A DNA stretch of 59,326 nucleotides from Sulfobacillus harzensis (GCF_012933365.1 NZ_JABBVZ010000017.1:1-59326), one strand, 5' to 3'; counted from the stretch's first letter, positions 25,096 through 34,077 are shown. The notes: generated by a model not told the origin, from the letters alone. Translations and numbers: made by a program.

Positions 25096-25338
25096 ATGGC
25101 AAACGTTACAGTGCTATTCTTCTCGTACGCGGCCGATCGTATGAGTGGCCGCCAGGCATCGTATGACCTGCCCGAGGGGATGACCATCGGTGCGTTTTTC
25201 TCGACGCATGTGGCTCCTAAGCTGCGGGAGTCCATGGAGAGCATGATGTTTAGCATTAACGAGGAGTGGGCTCCGCCCGATTACGTACTTCAGGACGGCG
25301 ATCGGCTGGCGGTCATTCCCCCGGTGAGCGGAGGCTAG
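25096..25338 (+). CDS. moaD: Molybdopterin synthase sulphur carrier subunit
   Basis: 80 residues, ubiquitin-like, ending in Gly-Gly (PPVSGG), the tail that carries the thiocarboxylate. It passes sulphur to MoaE to make the dithiolene of molybdenum cofactor. AAAGGAG lies five bases before ATG 25096. moaE starts four bases after its stop, giving a complete synthase. No other Mo-cofactor gene or Mo enzyme is in the window. Confidence 0.9.
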   Translation: MANVTVLFFSYAADRMSGRQASYDLPEGMTIGAFFSTHVAPKLRESMESMMFSINEEWAPPDYVLQDGDRLAVIPPVSGG

Positions 25339-25342
25339 CGAC

Positions 25343-25765
25343 ATGGACATTTTTCGGGTCCAAAAAGACCCCATCAATGTGGACGAGGCGCTGAAGGCGA
25401 TTTCCGATCCCGCCGCTGGCGGCCAAGCGCTGTTTTTGGGCACGGTGCGAAACAACTTCGAAGGCCGGGCTAGCCTGGGGCTATTTTACGAAGCCTATCG
25501 GGAGTTGGCAGAAAAGGAAATGGCGCGGATCGGCCGGGAGATTAAAGACGAGTTTGGGGCGTTGCACGTCGCCATGGTCCACCGTGTAGGGGATTTGGCC
25601 CTCACGGAGACGGCGGTGGTGGTCGCCGTCTCGACTCCCCATCGGGCGGAAGCGTTTAAAGCCTGCCAAGCGGGCATTGACCGGATTAAAGAACGGGTAC
25701 CCATTTGGAAGAAGGAGCGTTGGGCGGACGGCCAGACCGCCTGGCATCGTGACCCCGAGGCTTAG
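25343..25765 (+). CDS. moaE: Molybdopterin synthase catalytic subunit
   Basis: 140 residues. Family motifs are GTVRNNFEGR near residue 33, FYEAYRELAEKEM, VAMVHRVGDLALTETAVVVAV, and the active-site Lys region RIKERVPIWKKERW. Together with MoaD it converts precursor Z (cyclic pyranopterin monophosphate) to molybdopterin. GGAGG lies eight bases before ATG 25343. The stop overlaps that of the convergent response regulator by four bases. Confidence 0.94.
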   Translation: MDIFRVQKDPINVDEALKAISDPAAGGQALFLGTVRNNFEGRASLGLFYEAYRELAEKEMARIGREIKDEFGALHVAMVHRVGDLALTETAVVVAVSTPHRAEAFKACQAGIDRIKERVPIWKKERWADGQTAWHRDPEA

Positions 25766-26505
25766 GCCAGATGGAACACCTCTTTGACCCGACGAACATT
25801 GGCGCGGCTGACCGGCACCTCACTTTCCCGTTTGTCCTTTATTTTTAGGAGATAGGTGCCGTTGAAGTGCGGCATGATTTCTTTGACATAGCGTGTATGC
25901 ACGATGAAACTGCGGTGCGTGCGGATGAACGTGGAGGGCAGCCGATTTTCCAACTCGCCCAAGGTGAAGCGGGTGGGTTTGCGTCCGTCACGGGTGGCCA
26001 CATAGATGGTGTCGAGTTCCGCTTGAATGTAGCAGATCTCCTCAATTGGCACCGGGGCGGTATGGCCATTTTGGTCGCAAGGCACCCATTCCAAGAGCTC
26101 CGCCGTCTCCTCTTCAGGGCCCTCGACAGGAGTCATGCCGGCGGTCAACCGCCGGATGGTTTCGGAAATCCGCTCGGGGCTGACCGGCTTCAAGAGATAG
26201 TCGACCGCTTCCACCGAGAAAGCGTCCAGCGCATACTCCTCGTAGGCGGAGATAAAGACCAGCTTCACGCCCCGTTTGGCCGAGCTTTTAAGGGCGGCAC
26301 CCAGAGCCATGCCCGACTCGCCCGGCATGGAGACGTCCAAAAAAATCACATCGTAGTCAATCGCGGCAATGAGCGTGCGGGCTTCTTCAGCACTGGCGGC
26401 TTCGCCCACCACCTGCACCACACCTTTATGCGGCTCCAACAAGTAGCGCAGTTCCATGCGCGCCGGCGCTTCATCCTCCACAATTAATGCCTTAAGCGGT
26501 AACAT
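25762..26505 (-). CDS. LytTR-family response regulator
   Basis: 247 residues: a CheY-like receiver (1-120) with Asp57 in IFLDVSMPG as phosphorylation site, then a LytTR DNA-binding domain (about 145-247, with FIRTHRSFIVHTRYV). The family often controls cell-envelope, autolysis or metabolite-uptake genes. AGGGAGGA precedes ATG 26505, and the start overlaps the end of its sensor kinase by 14 bases. No target site was identified. Confidence 0.93.
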   Translation of the reverse strand: MLPLKALIVEDEAPARMELRYLLEPHKGVVQVVGEAASAEEARTLIAAIDYDVIFLDVSMPGESGMALGAALKSSAKRGVKLVFISAYEEYALDAFSVEAVDYLLKPVSPERISETIRRLTAGMTPVEGPEEETAELLEWVPCDQNGHTAPVPIEEICYIQAELDTIYVATRDGRKPTRFTLGELENRLPSTFIRTHRSFIVHTRYVKEIMPHFNGTYLLKIKDKRESEVPVSRANVRRVKEVFHLA

Positions 26506-27769
26506 CGCGGTCCTCCCTTATCGGTATGGTGATGCGCACGGTGGTCCCGGCCCCTTCTTTGGATCGAAGCCTTAGATGGTATTCCGGGCCGTAGAGTCCC
26601 ATCATCCGCTCGGCAACGTTGGAAAGCCCCAACCCCATGCCGCTGCCCCGGCCCATCTCAAATATTTCGTACTGCTTGGCTTTGGGTATGCCGACTCCAT
26701 TGTCGGAGACATAGATGACCAAGTGGGTGCCCAAGAGACGCGCCGTAACGCTGACCGTTCCCGGCGTTCCGCGTTGGCTCAGCCCATGAACCACGGCATT
26801 TTCCACCAGTGGTTGCAGCGTCAGCACCGGAACCGGCACCTCCATGGCCCGAGGATCCACCCTCAGACGAAAGTGGAGACGATCGCCAAAGCGGGCCTGT
26901 TCTAAGGTGAGATAGGTGTTGACGTAATCAATTTCATCTTTCAATGGGATGGTCGGGCCGCGATGCTGCAGTGAGCGGCGAAAGAACGCGGCCAATCCAA
27001 TTAACAGCTCGCGGGCCCGATCAGGTTCGGTGCGCGAAAAGGCAATGATGGTATTTAGCACGTTGAATAAAAAGTGCGGCCGAATCTGGGCCTGCAGCGC
27101 TTCCAAGCGGGCATCCGCGGCTAAGGTGCGCTGGCGGTCGGCTTCCACCACCTCCATAAGGAGGGAGAGCATTTGCGCGATGCCTTCCGCATGTTGCAAA
27201 ATGCGGCTCGGCAAGACCCGGTGGGTGGCAACATAGAGTTTGATGGATCCCACCGATTGGCCGTGGGACACCAACGGGGCGATGACCACGGTGCCTAAGT
27301 CGCATTCGTCATAGGAGCCCTTCAGTTCCGAGGTGTCCATAATCCGAATGCTCCGGTCCGCCATGGTGCGGCGGGTGGTTTCAGACAACAGGCTTCCCGG
27401 TTGGTGTTGCGGACAGCGCTTGCCTGACCAACCTAAAACCATTTGGGTGTCGGTGATGGCCACGGCATCGACTTCGGCGGTGCGCTGCACAATATCCGCC
27501 AAATGCTGAGCGGTCTCGCGGTTTAGACCCTGACGCAGGTGGGGCAGCGCTTGGTTGCCGATTTGAAAGGTGGTTTCAGCTGGGTCGGGCCCGGTGGGGC
27601 CCTCGTCGAGAGGCTTGGCGGCCGCATCGTGGCGCCCTAGTCGATATGCGGCAATCGCGCAGGCCAGCGAGATGGCAATAGCCACCCAGGGCCATGGGAA
27701 GGCCAGGTGAAGCGCCAGACACACAGCCATCGAGAGCCAGGCAATCAGCCACAAAATTGTTGATCGCAT
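26492..27769 (-). CDS. LytS-like sensor histidine kinase
   Basis: 425 residues with two N-terminal membrane helices (about 5-24 and 28-45), a GAF-like domain (about 75-195), a His_kinase domain with phospho-acceptor His232 in RPHFLFNVLNTI, and a HATPase domain with DNGVGIP and GMGLGLSNV. It lacks the long 5TM-LytS sensor region, so sensing probably occurs in the GAF-like domain, which has Cys119 in KRCPQH and Cys156. It overlaps its regulator by 14 bases, and the nicotinamidase gene stop is one base upstream. Confidence 0.9.
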   Translation of the reverse strand: MRSTILWLIAWLSMAVCLALHLAFPWPWVAIAISLACAIAAYRLGRHDAAAKPLDEGPTGPDPAETTFQIGNQALPHLRQGLNRETAQHLADIVQRTAEVDAVAITDTQMVLGWSGKRCPQHQPGSLLSETTRRTMADRSIRIMDTSELKGSYDECDLGTVVIAPLVSHGQSVGSIKLYVATHRVLPSRILQHAEGIAQMLSLLMEVVEADRQRTLAADARLEALQAQIRPHFLFNVLNTIIAFSRTEPDRARELLIGLAAFFRRSLQHRGPTIPLKDEIDYVNTYLTLEQARFGDRLHFRLRVDPRAMEVPVPVLTLQPLVENAVVHGLSQRGTPGTVSVTARLLGTHLVIYVSDNGVGIPKAKQYEIFEMGRGSGMGLGLSNVAERMMGLYGPEYHLRLRSKEGAGTTVRITIPIREDRDVTA

Positions 27770-27770
27770 C

Positions 27771-28346
27771 TCAGATTAACTCCGCGCCCCGGCGGGCCAT
27801 TTCGACCAGAGCCCGGTCGCTGTCGCCGGGATTTACGTCCACGCCCTTAACCCCGTCGGCGATAACCCAGGTCTTAAATCCTTCCTTCAGGGCATCGAGC
27901 ACGGTGGCGCGCACGCAATAGTCCGTGGCCAGTCCCGCGACATAGACCTCGGTCACGCCGTTCTGGCGGAGAAAGTCCGCCAAGAGCAGGGTGCGTTGCC
28001 CGCCTTCGCTCAAGAGCCCCTCAAAGCCGCTGTAGGCATCCTGGTCTTCCCGGAATCCCTTGTGAAATTGGGGCGTATCCGCCGGCAGCCACAAGTCAGG
28101 GTGCAATCGGAATCCCGGTGTCCCGACCACGCAGTGGGGAGGCCATGGCCCACCCTGCGCCTGAAAGGAGACATGATTGCTGGGATGGGCGTCCTGGGTT
28201 GTCACAATGAGCTGGTGGTCATGGTGAAAGCGATTGACCCAATCTTGAATGACCGGGACTACCTGATCGCCATTGGTCACGGCAAGCGCCCCTCCCGGGC
28301 AAAAGTCGTTTTGCAGATCCACGATGATTAAGGCTTTTTGCGGCAT
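27771..28346 (-). CDS. pncA: Nicotinamidase (isochorismatase fold)
   Basis: 191 residues. Hydrolyses nicotinamide to nicotinate and ammonia for NAD salvage. The catalytic triad is Asp10 (IVDLQNDF), Lys96 (HKGF) and Cys144 (GLATDYCVRAT). Metal ligands are Asp52 and His54 in QDAH and His71. AGGAGG lies ten bases before ATG 28346. It sits between the LytS kinase gene, one base downstream, and the LigB-like gene, 14 bases upstream, so the block is likely one transcript. No other NAD genes are nearby. Confidence 0.92.
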   Translation of the reverse strand: MPQKALIIVDLQNDFCPGGALAVTNGDQVVPVIQDWVNRFHHDHQLIVTTQDAHPSNHVSFQAQGGPWPPHCVVGTPGFRLHPDLWLPADTPQFHKGFREDQDAYSGFEGLLSEGGQRTLLLADFLRQNGVTEVYVAGLATDYCVRATVLDALKEGFKTWVIADGVKGVDVNPGDSDRALVEMARRGAELI

Positions 28347-28360
28347 TCCTGATACACCTC

Positions 28361-29179
28361 CTAGAGCGGACTGAAGGCGGCACTCATCATGCCAAAGTAG
28401 GTAGGACAATCATAACCCAAATGACGGGCTTGAAAACGATGGCCTAAGGCACCGGCTAAAATCACCATTTGCCAGAGCGCGTCAGGCTTGGCATCCTGAA
28501 CCCAGCTCATGTCGACGGCCACGAGTTCCGCCCAATCCTGACGCATAACCACGTCCTGGAACCAGGTGTCAAACGCCGCGGCGGCCGGATGGAAGCCATA
28601 GGGCCCCTCGGCATTGTGGGCATGGGCCATGTCAGCCGAGGCGATCAACCAGACGGGGTCGGGATGGCGTTCCAGCACGGTGCCCAGCATTTGGCCAAAC
28701 GCGAAAAGACGACCGAGTGGCCACATGCGGCTCGGTGTCATGACCACCGTGTTTAAATCGGCGACCGCCCCGGATAGAAAATGCAAGGGGACTTGGGCAC
28801 CCCAGTCGAGGGGCAACTGGCAATGGGGACCGTTTGATGCGCCAGCGGAGAGGGCCGCCATGGGGAATCCGTGACCTTCCGCTTCTTGAAGAATTGACCG
28901 CGCCAAGGGGCGATTCACGGAGAATACCTCTACCAGCGGGGTGTCCGTTTCGTCCAAGACGCCACGCACCGTTTCCGAATCAGAAATCGTCATCATGTTC
29001 TCCGCACGAATGCCATGCGGGGTGAGAATGACCGCGGTGCGGGCAGGATTTTCCCCGAGAATACGGGCCGCCTGTTGAAGTCCTTCGGTTACCGTTTGAA
29101 AGCGGGGGAAGTCCGGGTCGCGGATTTCCGGTACCGCCTGGGAACCATGCGGCATCAGAGCGCAAGCGACCAGTGCCAT
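28361..29179 (-). CDS. LigB/class III extradiol-dioxygenase-fold protein
   Basis: 272 residues of the LigB/Memo superfamily. His11 in CALMPHGS and the His of LTPHGIRAENM fall at the usual metal-ligand positions; SADMAHAHN in the second half also matches. Members include ring-cleaving dioxygenases and Memo-type proteins of unknown chemistry. With no aromatic-degradation genes around, a dioxygenase role is uncertain. AAGGAGG lies five bases before ATG 29179. It is followed closely by the nicotinamidase gene. Confidence 0.75.
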   Translation of the reverse strand: MALVACALMPHGSQAVPEIRDPDFPRFQTVTEGLQQAARILGENPARTAVILTPHGIRAENMMTISDSETVRGVLDETDTPLVEVFSVNRPLARSILQEAEGHGFPMAALSAGASNGPHCQLPLDWGAQVPLHFLSGAVADLNTVVMTPSRMWPLGRLFAFGQMLGTVLERHPDPVWLIASADMAHAHNAEGPYGFHPAAAAFDTWFQDVVMRQDWAELVAVDMSWVQDAKPDALWQMVILAGALGHRFQARHLGYDCPTYFGMMSAAFSPL

Positions 29180-29222
29180 GATGTCCTCCTTCACGAGGTG
29201 GAATTTTCTCTATGTTACCAGA

Positions 29223-29260
29223 ACGGCGCCCGCCGTGAACAATTTTTGCCTGGGCGCCGT
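29223..29260. other. Intercistronic hairpin
   Basis: ACGGCGCCC (29223-29231) pairs perfectly with GGGCGCCGT (29252-29260) over a 20-base loop, between the stop of the 334-residue gene and the LigB-like gene on the minus strand. No T-run follows in either direction. It may be an mRNA processing or attenuation structure. Confidence 0.4.
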
Positions 29261-29265
29261 CCGGC

Positions 29266-30270
29266 TTAAGCGGTGCAGCGGGAGGCCAGACGCGCAATGT
29301 CGATATCCAGCCAGAGAGACCATTCACGGCGCAATGTGCGGATCTCGTCAAGGAGCTGCCAGGCCTGATGATAGAACGTCTGATAGATCGTCCACCAGCT
29401 TTCGGCTCCATCAACATCCGTCTGACGGCCAAAGGCGGCATCGACAACGATGCGCTGACGTCCTCCCGGAACGTCATAGGGGGCGGTGCTGTCAGTCATG
29501 CCAATGCCCAGCTGCGGAAGCACCACATGATTAACCCTGGAGGGCTTGAGGGCGTCATGATAGAAGTGAACGGTATGGCCTTGCATAAGCGCCGTTTCGC
29601 CGAATCGGCGGATGAGTCGGCTGGACATGCCAGGCAGTCCATTAATTAAATGCAAGGAGAGGTCGAGACGCGAAAAGCTGTCCGCTAAAAAGCGTTGATC
29701 CGGCCCATCGGCCGTCAAGGGGCTGCCGAAGCTGTGAATGTCGACCGGATGGCTGGAGAACGCCCGTTGTCCTAAGAGCTGGTTGCGCCAGTTCCGCACC
29801 CAGGGCTCCACGGATGGCACCGGTCCTTGAGCTGCCAATTCATATTCTGCCATGGCGGCCGCGCAACCCACCAAGCATTGCTTGATGCGCGCCTGATATT
29901 CTTTTATGGTGCGATCGACATCCGATGGCAACTCAGGACCCACCATCAGCGACTCGACGCTTACGTTGCCGGATGGGGTCACACGACGGGCGATTTCACC
30001 AGAGATCCAGGCCACGCCTAAGGGTCGGAGGACCACCCCGGTTAGTGCCTCGGGATCGTAGACGGAGTGCCAGCGTGCGATGTGCGCACCGCGTTCGGCG
30101 TAGGTGTCGGCGATGCGATCTAAGATGGTATGCGAGGGGCCATAGAGCACCACCAATTTTTTAATGCCGGATAGGTGTAGGCCATAATAAGCGTGGTATC
30201 CCAGCGCGGTTTCCGCTTCTAGCCACAGGTCAGATACGGGGAAGCTCAAGGTGATCACTCCTTGTGACAA
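29266..30270 (-). CDS. Tandem P-loop-like protein with degenerate Walker A motifs (PRK06851-like)
   Basis: 334 residues in two similar halves. Each half has a strand-loop where a Walker A motif would be, followed by helix, strand, and a PLG/QLG-type second strand: GPSHTIL at 44-50 then LRPLGVAWISG, and GLPGMSS at 211-217 then LPQLGIGMTD. The layout matches a Firmicute family of duplicated ATPases (PRK06851), in which one or both P-loops are normally GxxGTGKS. Here both lack the GKS/T Lys, so nucleotide hydrolysis is doubtful. It leads a minus-strand block with LigB-like, nicotinamidase and LytS/R genes. Family recognition is by pattern only. Confidence 0.6.
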   Translation of the reverse strand: MSQGVITLSFPVSDLWLEAETALGYHAYYGLHLSGIKKLVVLYGPSHTILDRIADTYAERGAHIARWHSVYDPEALTGVVLRPLGVAWISGEIARRVTPSGNVSVESLMVGPELPSDVDRTIKEYQARIKQCLVGCAAAMAEYELAAQGPVPSVEPWVRNWRNQLLGQRAFSSHPVDIHSFGSPLTADGPDQRFLADSFSRLDLSLHLINGLPGMSSRLIRRFGETALMQGHTVHFYHDALKPSRVNHVVLPQLGIGMTDSTAPYDVPGGRQRIVVDAAFGRQTDVDGAESWWTIYQTFYHQAWQLLDEIRTLRREWSLWLDIDIARLASRCTA

Positions 30271-30352
30271 TGTACGGCATCATACGCCTGGGCCTCCTAA
30301 AAGGTGAGATGGGAACGTATACTAGGTGAATAATCCGGGCGGAGGTGAAAAG

Positions 30353-31894
30353 TTGGGACATGGCATACGACGCACTCGCATCGCGGCGGTAGTGCTCCTA
30401 ACAGCCGTCCTCGCCTTCGTCCGCTGGCCGCCAATTCCCCCTTCTCCCCAAGCCTTGCTGATGATGCCCATTTCCGCCTTTGGCCCGTTTAACACGCGCA
30501 TGAATCACGGCTACGAGGGAGTCGACCGGGTATCGCCGATCGTTCCCACCTCGTATTCCGTGCTGCATGCGCCCCGCCTTATCGGCCTGCAGTTCGTGGG
30601 GGATGCCGCGGCCAACCTCAAGGCCGACCATTTTGACATCCGCATTTCCGGGCCTGGCTATGCCGATGTCCGCTATGCACCCAACGTTTTTTTGCACGGC
30701 TTCGTCGGCGTACGCCTGCGCCATCCGCTTAGGCCCGGCGTCTATCACTTGAGCTTTCATGTCACAGGATTTAACATGCACCGCCAGCGGTGGACCATCA
30801 CGGTACCTCGGAGAACGGTTCAAATACCGGCGGAATCCGCCAACAATAAACTCAGCATAGACGCATTGAACACGCTCCGCCGCACCTTGGGCTTGGCGCC
30901 GGTGGTTTGGAACCCCCAGCTAACCTTGGCTTCGGAGGCCCACACCCGATACCTCGCCGTCAATGGCTATAACCGGCCGTCGTTCCACATGGAGAGCCCG
31001 AACCGGCCCGGGTATACGGGCCGCGCTCCCTGGACGCGCGACGCCCGTTTTGGCTGGCCCACGGAGGTGACCGCAGAGGTGGGCATTGAGGGAGGAGAGG
31101 CCGACACCGGTGAGGACTTGGTGCAGGACTTGGCGGACACCATCTATCATCGCCTCTCCCTCTTGTCCGACAATGTCTGGGCCGTGGGGGCGGCATCGCA
31201 TGGCGGTGAGTTTGCTTCTCAAGTCATGGATTTGGGTTACGGATATCGAAGCCGGTTGCCGCTGGCCATTGTCTATCCCTATAACGGGCAACCCGGGGTT
31301 TCGCGCTCATGGGTCGATATTGAGTCTCCCGATCCCGTCAAAGGCGGCTTTGGTAAAACCTTTGGCTATCCCATTACCGCCGACTTTCCCACGGTGCAGA
31401 CGCTGACCCAAGTCCACGAAGCCCTCTACAACCAAGGACGGCGGGTAAAGGTAGTGCTGGATCCGCCGTCTAAAGGCGACATGGGAGATAACCAGGTGGG
31501 ACTGGTGCCGTTACAGCCCCTCAAGCCGGAAGCGGTGTATACCGTGCACCTGGTGGGATGGGCTCGCTTCTACGACGGCACTACCAGCCGCCTCAGCATT
31601 CATTGGGTGTTTGCGACCGGCCGTTCGAGCCAGTCGCTCGCAGCCGCGGTGACGTCCGGGCGACGGGTGGTCATCGCCGACGTCCAGGCCGGTTCTGGCA
31701 CCTTTGTGGCCAATCAACCGGTGACGCTCTACCGGCGGGTGTTAGGAAACCACTTAACAAGGGTAAAATCAGGGAGAACAAATCAAGAGGGAAGGTGGAC
31801 CGTTACGCGACAGACGCCAGCGCCCGGCTATTATGAAGCAGTCAATCAAAGCGGCAACGCCGTGATTTTTTGGTGGGGACGCCATGGATCCTGA
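30353..31894 (+). CDS. Secreted CAP/SCP-domain protein (YkwD-like)
   Basis: 513 residues: N-terminal signal/anchor (about 8-25), a beta-rich domain, then a CAP domain (about 165-305) with LNTLRRTLGLAPVVWNPQLT, SEAHTRYLAVNGY, HMESPNRPGYTGR and GEDLVQDLADTIYHRLSLL, and further beta-rich C-terminal regions. CAP proteins are extracellular with varied roles, including spore-coat or envelope functions. GGAGGT stands about six bases before TTG 30353, preferred over GTG 30326, which lacks a ribosome site. A TATACT box at 30318-30323 may be the -10. The end overlaps the next gene by 11 bases. Confidence 0.8.
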   Translation: MGHGIRRTRIAAVVLLTAVLAFVRWPPIPPSPQALLMMPISAFGPFNTRMNHGYEGVDRVSPIVPTSYSVLHAPRLIGLQFVGDAAANLKADHFDIRISGPGYADVRYAPNVFLHGFVGVRLRHPLRPGVYHLSFHVTGFNMHRQRWTITVPRRTVQIPAESANNKLSIDALNTLRRTLGLAPVVWNPQLTLASEAHTRYLAVNGYNRPSFHMESPNRPGYTGRAPWTRDARFGWPTEVTAEVGIEGGEADTGEDLVQDLADTIYHRLSLLSDNVWAVGAASHGGEFASQVMDLGYGYRSRLPLAIVYPYNGQPGVSRSWVDIESPDPVKGGFGKTFGYPITADFPTVQTLTQVHEALYNQGRRVKVVLDPPSKGDMGDNQVGLVPLQPLKPEAVYTVHLVGWARFYDGTTSRLSIHWVFATGRSSQSLAAAVTSGRRVVIADVQAGSGTFVANQPVTLYRRVLGNHLTRVKSGRTNQEGRWTVTRQTPAPGYYEAVNQSGNAVIFWWGRHGS

Positions 31895-32717
31895 TTTTCC
31901 CGTCAACACCGGGGTTCTTCAGAATGGGATGCGTCTCGCTTACATAGAAACTGGCTCGGGGGAGCCGGTGACTCTCTGGATTCACGGCATGGGCTCGTAC
32001 AGCGAAACCTTTCACCACCTCTTTAAGGCCCCCGACCTCGCCGGCCGCCACATTGCGCCCGATATGCCGGGATTCGGCCACTCGGACCATCTGCCGCGCG
32101 TGCACACCCTGAACGACTATGTGGAGGCTGTCGTCGGATTGATGGATGCGCTGAATATCCCGCGCGCCATCATAGCCGGGCACTCTTTTGGCGGCATGGT
32201 GGCGGGCGAGACGGTCATCCGCCATCCGGAGCGGGTAGACGGGGTCCTCTTCGTTTCCTCGGCGGGCTGGTTCTTTCCGGAAAATGCCATGGCGCCCACG
32301 CCCTACCCCTGGATTAACCGGATCGGGATTTGGTTTACCGGGATGGAGTTCTTCGGCCGACGCATGATGCAAGCCCTTGGCGTCAATCCCGACACGCTCT
32401 CCAAAGCGGACCGCCGCCGCTTCCAATGGGGATGGCGGCATGCTTACGAGATGGCGCGCATGGGCCGTTTCTATGACAGCCCCAGGTTCGCCGATCGCGT
32501 CGTGGCGAGCGGGCGGCCGCTTTATGCCATTCACGGGAGCCGAGACCTGCTCTTTCCCATCTCACGGGTCAAGGAGGCAATCTCCGATCGCTTTCCCCTG
32601 AAGATTATCGAGGGCGCAGGCCATGTGCCCTTCTACTCCCATCCCAACGAATTTAACCGCGCTCTGGCTGATGGGTTTTCGCATCTCGGGGCGTCCCCGC
32701 ATAATGGCAGCCAGTGA
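31884..32717 (+). CDS. Alpha/beta hydrolase
   Basis: 277 residues with the alpha/beta-hydrolase fold. Oxyanion-hole HGMGSY (34-39), nucleophile Ser101 in GHSFGG, acid Asp221 in GSRDLLFP and His247 in EGAGHVPF make a complete triad. It resembles esterases and meta-cleavage-product hydrolases; the substrate is unknown. ATG 31884 lies inside the end of the CAP gene, so translation is likely coupled. Its last 65 bases overlap the 3' end of the GltB-like gene on the other strand. Confidence 0.88.
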   Translation: MDPDFPVNTGVLQNGMRLAYIETGSGEPVTLWIHGMGSYSETFHHLFKAPDLAGRHIAPDMPGFGHSDHLPRVHTLNDYVEAVVGLMDALNIPRAIIAGHSFGGMVAGETVIRHPERVDGVLFVSSAGWFFPENAMAPTPYPWINRIGIWFTGMEFFGRRMMQALGVNPDTLSKADRRRFQWGWRHAYEMARMGRFYDSPRFADRVVASGRPLYAIHGSRDLLFPISRVKEAISDRFPLKIIEGAGHVPFYSHPNEFNRALADGFSHLGASPHNGSQ

Positions 32718-34077
32718 TGCGGGCGATTTCCGGGTCCAACGCCGATAAATCACTCATCGACAAGTCATGGACGCTGGTGTGGCCCATGGTGCGGATAGCG
32801 ATGGCCATTTCCTTGCGGCAGCTTTCCAAAAAATGATACAGCCCTAGGGCCGCTTTATCCACATGCAGCGGGATGCGGGGATTGGATCGATAGAAGACCA
32901 GATCGGTGGGTGGATAGAAGGGCACCGACTGGGTGATTTGGTAATGGGCCAGGGCAAACATGGCGATGGTTCCGAGACCCACGGCGTCCGCACCCATAGC
33001 ATAGGCCTTGAGAAAGTCGCCGGGTTCGCGAAACCCTCCGGAGATCAAGAGGTCCACGTCATCGCGGGTGTGGGTGGTGTGAAGATGTTTGAGGGCCCGG
33101 GACAGGGCCATCAGGCTGGTGATGCCGAAATGATCGGACAGCGTGATAGGGGCGTTGCCGGTAGCGCCCTCGGTACCATCAATGACAATGACATCAACCT
33201 TAGCATCCAAGGCCACGTCAATGTCTCCCTCCAGATCATCGCCGGCCCCCATTTTGATGGCAATGGGAATGCCAGGGACGACCGAGCGCAGATATTCCAC
33301 CACTTCGGCGAGGGTGCTGGGCTCTTTCGGATCGTGAAGATAGAGATCGGCATGAATGATGGGGGCCTGATCGGGGGCGAGATGCATAAGCTGTTTAATC
33401 TCCGGTCCCACCCCTTCTGGTGTGGCAATGACGGCGCTTCCCGGCTGAGCGCCTTGTCCCACCTGCACTTCTATCATGTCCGCCTGTCGTAGGATGTCGG
33501 GGTCGCGATTCCACGACCACCGGCCAAACTGCAGCACATAATGGGAGGCCAGTTGTCTTTCCTGGTCCAGAAAGGGCCCTTGGCCGGAATTAATCGGAAT
33601 CTGGCTCCGGCCTGACGCTTGAGCCATCGCCAAGCGCGCTTCCTTAGTGAGGGCGAGTCCATAGGCCATGCCGGAAATGTAAAGGGGCATGGAACAGCGG
33701 ACAGGCTTATGGCACTTCTTGCCCAAGGTTACGGAAAGATCCACGGGTTCCGTAGCCAGCGCTGGCTTTCGGGCCAATTGTGCGGGGACTAATGCCAAGT
33801 CATCGAAGCCATGCACGGGACGCGCCGATCCCATGGGACGGATGACGACGTCGCCCGAGTTGCTGCGTAGCGACGAATAGATGAAATCGATGGGTGGCGT
33901 AGAGCGCATGGAGACGTAGAGCTCGGCCAATGTGTCACTCATGGGACGCGTGAGGAGGTTTTCAATCATTTTGCGGGAAAACCAAGGCAGAGCCAACACC
34001 AACGCTAAGCCGCCCAAGGCCAACGCAATCAGGGCGGCGATAAGCATCAACCAAAACACACCATCGCCTACTTTCAA
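32653..34077 (-). CDS. GltB-like FMN-binding domain protein (glutamate synthase family)
   Basis: 474 residues: one N-terminal membrane helix (about 8-30) and then the FMN/glutamate-synthase barrel. Visible parts are MPLYISGMAYGLALT, INSGQGPF, IEVQVGQGAQPG, IAIKMGAGDDLEGDI, VIVIDGTEGATGNAP and GADAVGLGTIAM, where flavin phosphate binds. Family members lack the glutaminase and NADPH parts of real glutamate synthase and their reaction is not well defined. The three Cys ligands of the usual 3Fe-4S cluster are not evident. The 3' end overlaps the convergent hydrolase gene by 65 bases. Confidence 0.82.
   Translation of the reverse strand: MKVGDGVFWLMLIAALIALALGGLALVLALPWFSRKMIENLLTRPMSDTLAELYVSMRSTPPIDFIYSSLRSNSGDVVIRPMGSARPVHGFDDLALVPAQLARKPALATEPVDLSVTLGKKCHKPVRCSMPLYISGMAYGLALTKEARLAMAQASGRSQIPINSGQGPFLDQERQLASHYVLQFGRWSWNRDPDILRQADMIEVQVGQGAQPGSAVIATPEGVGPEIKQLMHLAPDQAPIIHADLYLHDPKEPSTLAEVVEYLRSVVPGIPIAIKMGAGDDLEGDIDVALDAKVDVIVIDGTEGATGNAPITLSDHFGITSLMALSRALKHLHTTHTRDDVDLLISGGFREPGDFLKAYAMGADAVGLGTIAMFALAHYQITQSVPFYPPTDLVFYRSNPRIPLHVDKAALGLYHFLESCRKEMAIAIRTMGHTSVHDLSMSDLSALDPEIARITGCHYAGTPRDAKTHQPERG

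Noticed and set aside
32653..34077. Annotating the FMN-barrel protein as true glutamate synthase large subunit
   Set aside because: The glutaminase, the C-terminal domain and the Fe-S cysteines are missing, and a membrane helix is present.
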